A DNA stretch of 10,332 bases from an uncultured beta proteobacterium (GTDB taxonomy: Bacteria; Pseudomonadota; Gammaproteobacteria; Burkholderiales; Burkholderiaceae), in contig CAILON010000344.1 in assembly GCA_903835865.1 (NCBI GenBank), forward strand, positions 1-10,332. Direction: 5' to 3'. This document shows positions 6,969 to 10,332 of the stretch, piece by piece (position 1 is the first letter of the stretch; every line of letters starts with the position of its first letter). The notes under the pieces are model-generated. The model was not told the origin of the DNA. It worked only from the letters and a program-made list of their open reading frames with translations, and made no database searches. Made by a program: the position numbers and the translations under genes.

Positions 6969-7496
6969 TTAATGCGTCGATGGGCTATAAACCGCTTTTT
7001 CCCCACAATTGCAGTTGCCGCAGGAGAGTTTTTCTATACGTTGATGCGCTACTTTAGGTAAATAGCCCTTTAATTCACCAAAATCAGGAAGGAAAAAATT
7101 AGGGGCGATTTCTAAAAGGGGTAGCAGTACAAATGAGCGCTCAGTAATCTTAGGATGAGGCAGCATGAGTTCAGTTTCATTTTGAAAAATGCCCTCAAAA
7201 GACAGGATGTCAATATCTAGAGTACGAGGTGCATTTGCATAGGGGCGCTCACGACCAAACTCCTGCTCGACTGCTTGGCACACGTGCAAAAGACCATAAG
7301 GTGTAAGTTGGGTGTCAATTTCAATCACGGAATTGATATAGTCGCCGCCAGTCGCTTCCACGGGCGCGCTTTGATAAAAACAGCTTTTGGCAAGAATCTG
7401 TAATTCGCAACGTTGCGCAAGGCAGACAATTGCATCAGTGATGAGCTGACGTGTGTCGCCGATATTGCCGCCAAATCCGATATATGCCTGTGCCAT
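6969..7496 (-). CDS. folK: 6-hydroxymethyl-7,8-dihydropterin pyrophosphokinase FolK
   Basis: FolK (HPPK) transfers pyrophosphate from ATP to 6-hydroxymethyl-7,8-dihydropterin, before dihydropteroate synthase in folate synthesis. The 175-residue form begins MAQAYIGFGGNIGD, the standard HPPK N-terminus, at ATG 7496. An in-frame ATG at 7655 would add 53 unrelated residues and overlap pcnB, so it is rejected; a GGA lies 5 bases before ATG 7496. Key motifs are the SAPVEATGGDYINSV segment, GRERPYANAPRTLDIDIL with the two Mg-binding aspartates (Asp94, Asp96), and LPHP (His114). The C-terminal tail carries a small cysteine cluster, CGNCNC (159-164), whose conservation I cannot judge. It sits 52 bases after pcnB and 17 before panB, and is probably in the same operon. 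Confidence 0.95.
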   Translation of the reverse strand: MAQAYIGFGGNIGDTRQLITDAIVCLAQRCELQILAKSCFYQSAPVEATGGDYINSVIEIDTQLTPYGLLHVCQAVEQEFGRERPYANAPRTLDIDILSFEGIFQNETELMLPHPKITERSFVLLPLLEIAPNFFLPDFGELKGYLPKVAHQRIEKLSCGNCNCGEKAVYSPSTH

Positions 7497-7548
7497 ATGA
7501 TTCCAAGCTTGTGATGAAACTACTTTACTGAAATTTTTGGAAACGTGC

Positions 7549-8958
7549 TTAGCTTGCTTCATCCGCAGCAGGGGTTTCTGGAGTTGCAGATTTCGGTTTG
7601 CGTCGACGACGTCTCTTGGCAGGGGCGGCGTTATTACCGACGGCGTTTTTGGCACTGGCCATTAAATCTTCCTGCCCAGTTGGGTCGGCGGCTATAAAGT
7701 CGGTCCACCACTGCCCCAGGGCAGCTTCTTTTTCCCCGGTGGCGCAGCGCAGAAGTAGAAAGTCATAACCCGCTCTGAAGCGGGGAGATTCAATGAGGCG
7801 ATAAGGGTAACGACCTACACGTTTTTCAAAACGTGGCTGCATAGACCAAATTTCACGCATATCACTCTCAAAGCGACGTTGGATGGTGATGCCACTACTT
7901 TGAGTGGCAATTGTGTCATCCATAGCATCTTGCAGCGCAGGAGTATTCGATAAACCTTTGGCTAAATTGGCGTTCCAGTTTTTCAGGAGATCGGGCCAAA
8001 GCAATGTGGCAAACAGAAATCCCGCTGAAACACTTTTACCTTCTTGGATACGTTGATCAGTATTCGCTAGCGCCAATTTTACAAATTGATTTGCATCTTT
8101 AGAGTCTTCACCACTATCAAGAATATGGTCGAGTAAAGGTAAGAGACCATGATGTAATCCTGCATCACGAAGACCTTGGATTGCGGCCCAAGAATATCCT
8201 GACATCAATAACTTGAGGATTTCATCAAACAGACGTGCAGCGGGAACATCCTGTAATAAGGTGCTTAATTTAGCAATCGGTGCACGCGTAGCAGTCTCTA
8301 AACTAAAACCTGTTTTAGCTGCAAAGCGTATTGCTCTGAGCATCCGAATAGGATCTTCGCGGTAGCGCTTGGTAGGGTCACCAATCATGCGTAAAGTCTT
8401 CTTCTGGATATCTACCATGCCACCGTGATAGTCGAGTACGGTTTCAGAAGAGGGGTCGTAGTACATGGCATTGATAGTGAAATCGCGCCGTGCAGCGTCC
8501 TCTCCCTGTGAGCCCCAAACGTTGTCGCGCAGAATGCGACCGCTTTCTGCGACATGGTCACCCGCGTTATCCAGCAAGGCTCTAAAGGTCGAAACCTCAA
8601 TAATTTCAGGATGGCCTTTGCCAAAAAAGGTCACGTGAACAATCTGAAAGCGACGTCCAATTAAACGGGCTTTACGAAATAGTTTTTGAACTTGATCGGG
8701 GGTGGCGTTGGTCGCCACATCAAAATCTTTTGGACCAATCCCCAAAACCAAATCGCGTACTGCACCACCCACAATAAATGCTTCATATCCACCTTGTTGC
8801 AAGGTATCCGTGACCTTGACGGCATTTTTAGAGAGCAGGTGTGGATCAATACGATGTGATTTTTTAGGAATACGTTTAGGCGCGCCCGTATTGTTTGCTT
8901 GCGTATGCTTAATCATCGGGTCACGACGCAATATACGTTTAATAAATTTAGTGATCAT
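7549..8958 (-). CDS. pcnB: Poly(A) polymerase I PcnB
   Basis: PcnB adds 3' poly(A) tails that mark bacterial RNAs for decay. The 469-residue protein has the class II nucleotidyltransferase head: FIVGGAVRDLVLG (61-73), catalytic KDFDVATNATP with Asp78 and Asp80, RDNVWGS...ARRDFTINAMYY (from 134), and GDPTKRYREDPIRMLRAIRFAAK (183-205). The wording and length fit PcnB rather than the shorter CCA-adding enzyme. The C-terminus is a very basic tail (AKRRRRRKPKS, from 447), typical of PcnB RNA-binding extensions. ATG 8958 is preferred over the in-frame ATG 8982: it overlaps the HAD gene stop as ATGA, suggesting translational coupling, and gives the family-like MITKFIKRIL. It is followed 52 bases later by folK, a widespread pcnB-folK pairing. 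Confidence 0.94.
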   Translation of the reverse strand: MITKFIKRILRRDPMIKHTQANNTGAPKRIPKKSHRIDPHLLSKNAVKVTDTLQQGGYEAFIVGGAVRDLVLGIGPKDFDVATNATPDQVQKLFRKARLIGRRFQIVHVTFFGKGHPEIIEVSTFRALLDNAGDHVAESGRILRDNVWGSQGEDAARRDFTINAMYYDPSSETVLDYHGGMVDIQKKTLRMIGDPTKRYREDPIRMLRAIRFAAKTGFSLETATRAPIAKLSTLLQDVPAARLFDEILKLLMSGYSWAAIQGLRDAGLHHGLLPLLDHILDSGEDSKDANQFVKLALANTDQRIQEGKSVSAGFLFATLLWPDLLKNWNANLAKGLSNTPALQDAMDDTIATQSSGITIQRRFESDMREIWSMQPRFEKRVGRYPYRLIESPRFRAGYDFLLLRCATGEKEAALGQWWTDFIAADPTGQEDLMASAKNAVGNNAAPAKRRRRRKPKSATPETPAADEAS

Positions 8959-9635
8959 GCGAATAACTCTAGAATTGGCCAATTGCGTTTCTGAGCTTCT
9001 TTGCGCAAACGATCATCGGGGTTGGTGGCAATTGGATGGCTGACTATTTCTAACAAAGGAAGATCATTCATCGAATCCGAATAGCAATAACTACGTGGCA
9101 AAGTATCTAGTGCAAGCTTTCTACTGGCTAGCCAGTCATGCAAATTCGTAATTTTTCCCTCACGAAAATTAGGGATACCTTGAACCTCCCCGGTGAAGCT
9201 GGCTAGAGGATTGTTGGAGACTGTAGCAGGTTCAGTGGCAATGAGATGTTCAATTCCGAAACTTTCCACAATAGGGCGCGTTACAAAGCTATTAGTAGCG
9301 GTAATGACGCAACATAAATCGCCGGCATCTTGGTGGCGTTTCACTAAATCAATGGCTTGCTGTCGTAATTGCCCATTGATGACTTCCTTCATGAAGGCAT
9401 CGTGCCATTCTTTGAGTTGTTCGCGTGAATGCTCGGACAATGGTTTTAAAGCAAAGCGTAGAAATTCCTGAATATCGAGTTTGCCTTCTTTGTAGTCTTG
9501 ATAGAAACGCTCGTTTTGTCTTGCATAGTACTTACTATCCACGACACCAATGCGCGCTAGAAACTGACCCCATTCGTAATCGCTATCGCAGGGTAAAAGA
9601 GTGTGATCTAAATCAAATAGGGCTAATTGGGTCAC
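8955..9635 (-). CDS. HAD superfamily hydrolase (HAD-IB, SerB-like phosphatase)
   Basis: This is a predicted cytosolic Mg-dependent phosphatase of the HAD-IB group (SerB-like, with a helical C1 cap), 226 residues. All four motifs are present: nucleophile DLDHT (Asp8, Asp10), motif II ITATNS (Thr112), a motif III lysine near FREGK (Lys161), and motif IV YSDSMNDLPLL (Asp187, Asp191). The cap occupies roughly residues 15-85. Close relatives are often labelled phosphoserine phosphatase or histidinol-phosphatase, but the substrate cannot be read from this sequence, so no symbol is given. The start is GTG 9635; an in-frame stop (TAA, 9641-9639) lies just upstream and rules out extension. It sits 19 bases after hda and overlaps pcnB by ATGA, so it is very likely co-transcribed and coupled to pcnB. 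Confidence 0.9.
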   Translation of the reverse strand: MTQLALFDLDHTLLPCDSDYEWGQFLARIGVVDSKYYARQNERFYQDYKEGKLDIQEFLRFALKPLSEHSREQLKEWHDAFMKEVINGQLRQQAIDLVKRHQDAGDLCCVITATNSFVTRPIVESFGIEHLIATEPATVSNNPLASFTGEVQGIPNFREGKITNLHDWLASRKLALDTLPRSYCYSDSMNDLPLLEIVSHPIATNPDDRLRKEAQKRNWPILELFA

Positions 9636-9654
9636 GAATTAAATCTTTAATAAA

Positions 9655-10332
9655 TTATTTTGGCTGCAAGAGCTCGCGCACTAGGGGCAAGGTTACAGCA
9701 CGTTTTGTTTCAAGTGAATAAGCATCCAAAGCATCTATCAGGGCCATTAAATTAGGCATATCACGATAAAAGCGGCTCAGTAGCCAAGGTAAAACATCTG
9801 GCGATAGTACTAGACCACGCGCCTGTGCTGCTTGTTCTAATGCTTGTATTTTCGCATCATCACCCAAAAGATCTGTCTGAAATACCAAACCCCAGGCCAG
9901 ACGGGTGCGGAGGTCCTCTCTGAGCTCTAGGGCTGCGGGCGCCGCTTTGCCAGCCATAAAAATGTGGATGGCTTTGCTAGCCTGCACTCCATTGAGGATG
10001 CGAAAAAGCGCCCCAACCAAGCGCTCATCTAGGCGATCAACATCATCTACTGTAATAACCGATGGGGCATCCCTTGATGCCAGGGCAGCCATCTTTTCTT
10101 CTAAACGCACCCAAGATATGGGCTCTTGAGGTCCCAAAGAAAAATGTTCGATTCCGGTATCGGCAGCAACATTTGCCATCGCCTCTAGTAAGTGCGTCCT
10201 TCCAGATCCTTCTGGGCCCCACCAATAAATCCAGCGTTGATTCAGGGGATTACTTGGAGGGTTGGTAGATTGCAGTTGCCAAGACTTGCTCAAATCTTGG
10301 AGGGTAGAGATCAATGCCAGATCTTTTCCTGG
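9655..10332 (-). CDS. hda: DnaA regulatory inactivator Hda (5' end outside the window)
   Basis: Hda is the AAA+ DnaA homologue that, with the DNA-loaded beta clamp, triggers hydrolysis of DnaA-ATP (RIDA) to prevent re-initiation. The visible 225 residues run to the window edge; the frame stays open there (PGKDLALIST), so the N-terminus, including the expected clamp-binding motif, is missing. The TTG at 10314 is not needed as a start. Numbered from the edge, Walker A is GPEGSGRTH (39-47), Walker B is VITVDDVDR (from 92), and an arginine-finger region REDLRTRLAWG (from 138) matches the Hda/DnaA box VII area. There is no C-terminal DnaA-box-binding domain, which separates Hda from DnaA. It is the first visible gene of the minus-strand cluster. 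Confidence 0.92.
   Translation of the reverse strand, partial: PGKDLALISTLQDLSKSWQLQSTNPPSNPLNQRWIYWWGPEGSGRTHLLEAMANVAADTGIEHFSLGPQEPISWVRLEEKMAALASRDAPSVITVDDVDRLDERLVGALFRILNGVQASKAIHIFMAGKAAPAALELREDLRTRLAWGLVFQTDLLGDDAKIQALEQAAQARGLVLSPDVLPWLLSRFYRDMPNLMALIDALDAYSLETKRAVTLPLVRELLQPK

Noticed and set aside
7497..7655. An upstream ATG start for folK giving a 228-residue product.
   Set aside because: The extra residues do not resemble HPPK and 107 bases of the extension overlap the end of pcnB; ATG 7496 gives the standard family N-terminus.
7818..7835. CACGTTTT-TC-AAAACGTG near-palindrome inside pcnB.
   Set aside because: Arms of 8 bases are expected by chance at this window size, and the 2-base spacer makes a poor hairpin; it lies mid-gene.
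8959..8982. An earlier in-frame ATG for pcnB at 8982.
   Set aside because: ATG 8958 overlaps the upstream stop as ATGA and yields a family-like MITKFIKR start; the eight extra residues add nothing recognisable.
8702..9043. A 113-codon plus-strand open frame across the pcnB/HAD junction.
   Set aside because: It is antisense to two well-supported genes with intact motifs; it has no recognisable domain.

Overview
This window reads as a housekeeping stretch of a betaproteobacterial chromosome, most likely Burkholderiaceae and, by protein wording, moderate GC and gene order, probably Polynucleobacter or a close relative. That placement comes from recalled family similarity and was not checked by a search. 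Coding density is very high and no stretch over 300 bases lacks a gene; the longest gap is the 186-base grpE-dnaK spacer. There are no rRNA or tRNA genes, insertion sequences, CRISPR arrays or phage genes.

Left half, plus strand (1-6126): the heat-shock cluster hrcA, hemH, grpE, dnaK, dnaJ. HrcA is the CIRCE-binding heat-shock repressor, HemH is ferrochelatase, and GrpE, DnaK and DnaJ form the complete Hsp70 machine. Two near-consensus sigma-32 promoters are visible, one before grpE (its -35 overlaps the hemH stop codon) and one before dnaK, both with exactly 13 bases between the boxes. An intrinsic terminator after grpE separates the two units. No CIRCE element is visible, so in this window the Hsp70 genes look sigma-32 driven and HrcA probably acts elsewhere, for example on groESL.

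The most notable lesion is in dnaK. A one-base excess at an A6G run (3313-3319) puts the first 125 codons out of frame with the rest. Removing one base restores a full 645-residue DnaK with every expected motif, so this is a sequencing or assembly error, a slippage-rescued site, or a real inactivating mutation.

Right half, minus strand (10332 down to 6133): hda (cut by the window edge), a HAD-family phosphatase, pcnB, folK and panB, all co-oriented with gaps of 52 bases or less and one ATGA overlap, which suggests one operon. It converges on dnaJ with only 6 bases between the stop codons. The products serve replication-initiation control (Hda), RNA 3'-end polyadenylation (PcnB), folate synthesis (FolK) and pantothenate synthesis (PanB); the HAD enzyme has no known substrate.

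No new multi-gene system is apparent. The items worth a second look are the dnaK frameshift, a perfect 12-bp inverted repeat inside hrcA, a 10-bp hairpin without a T tract between dnaK and dnaJ, and the paired sigma-32 promoters.
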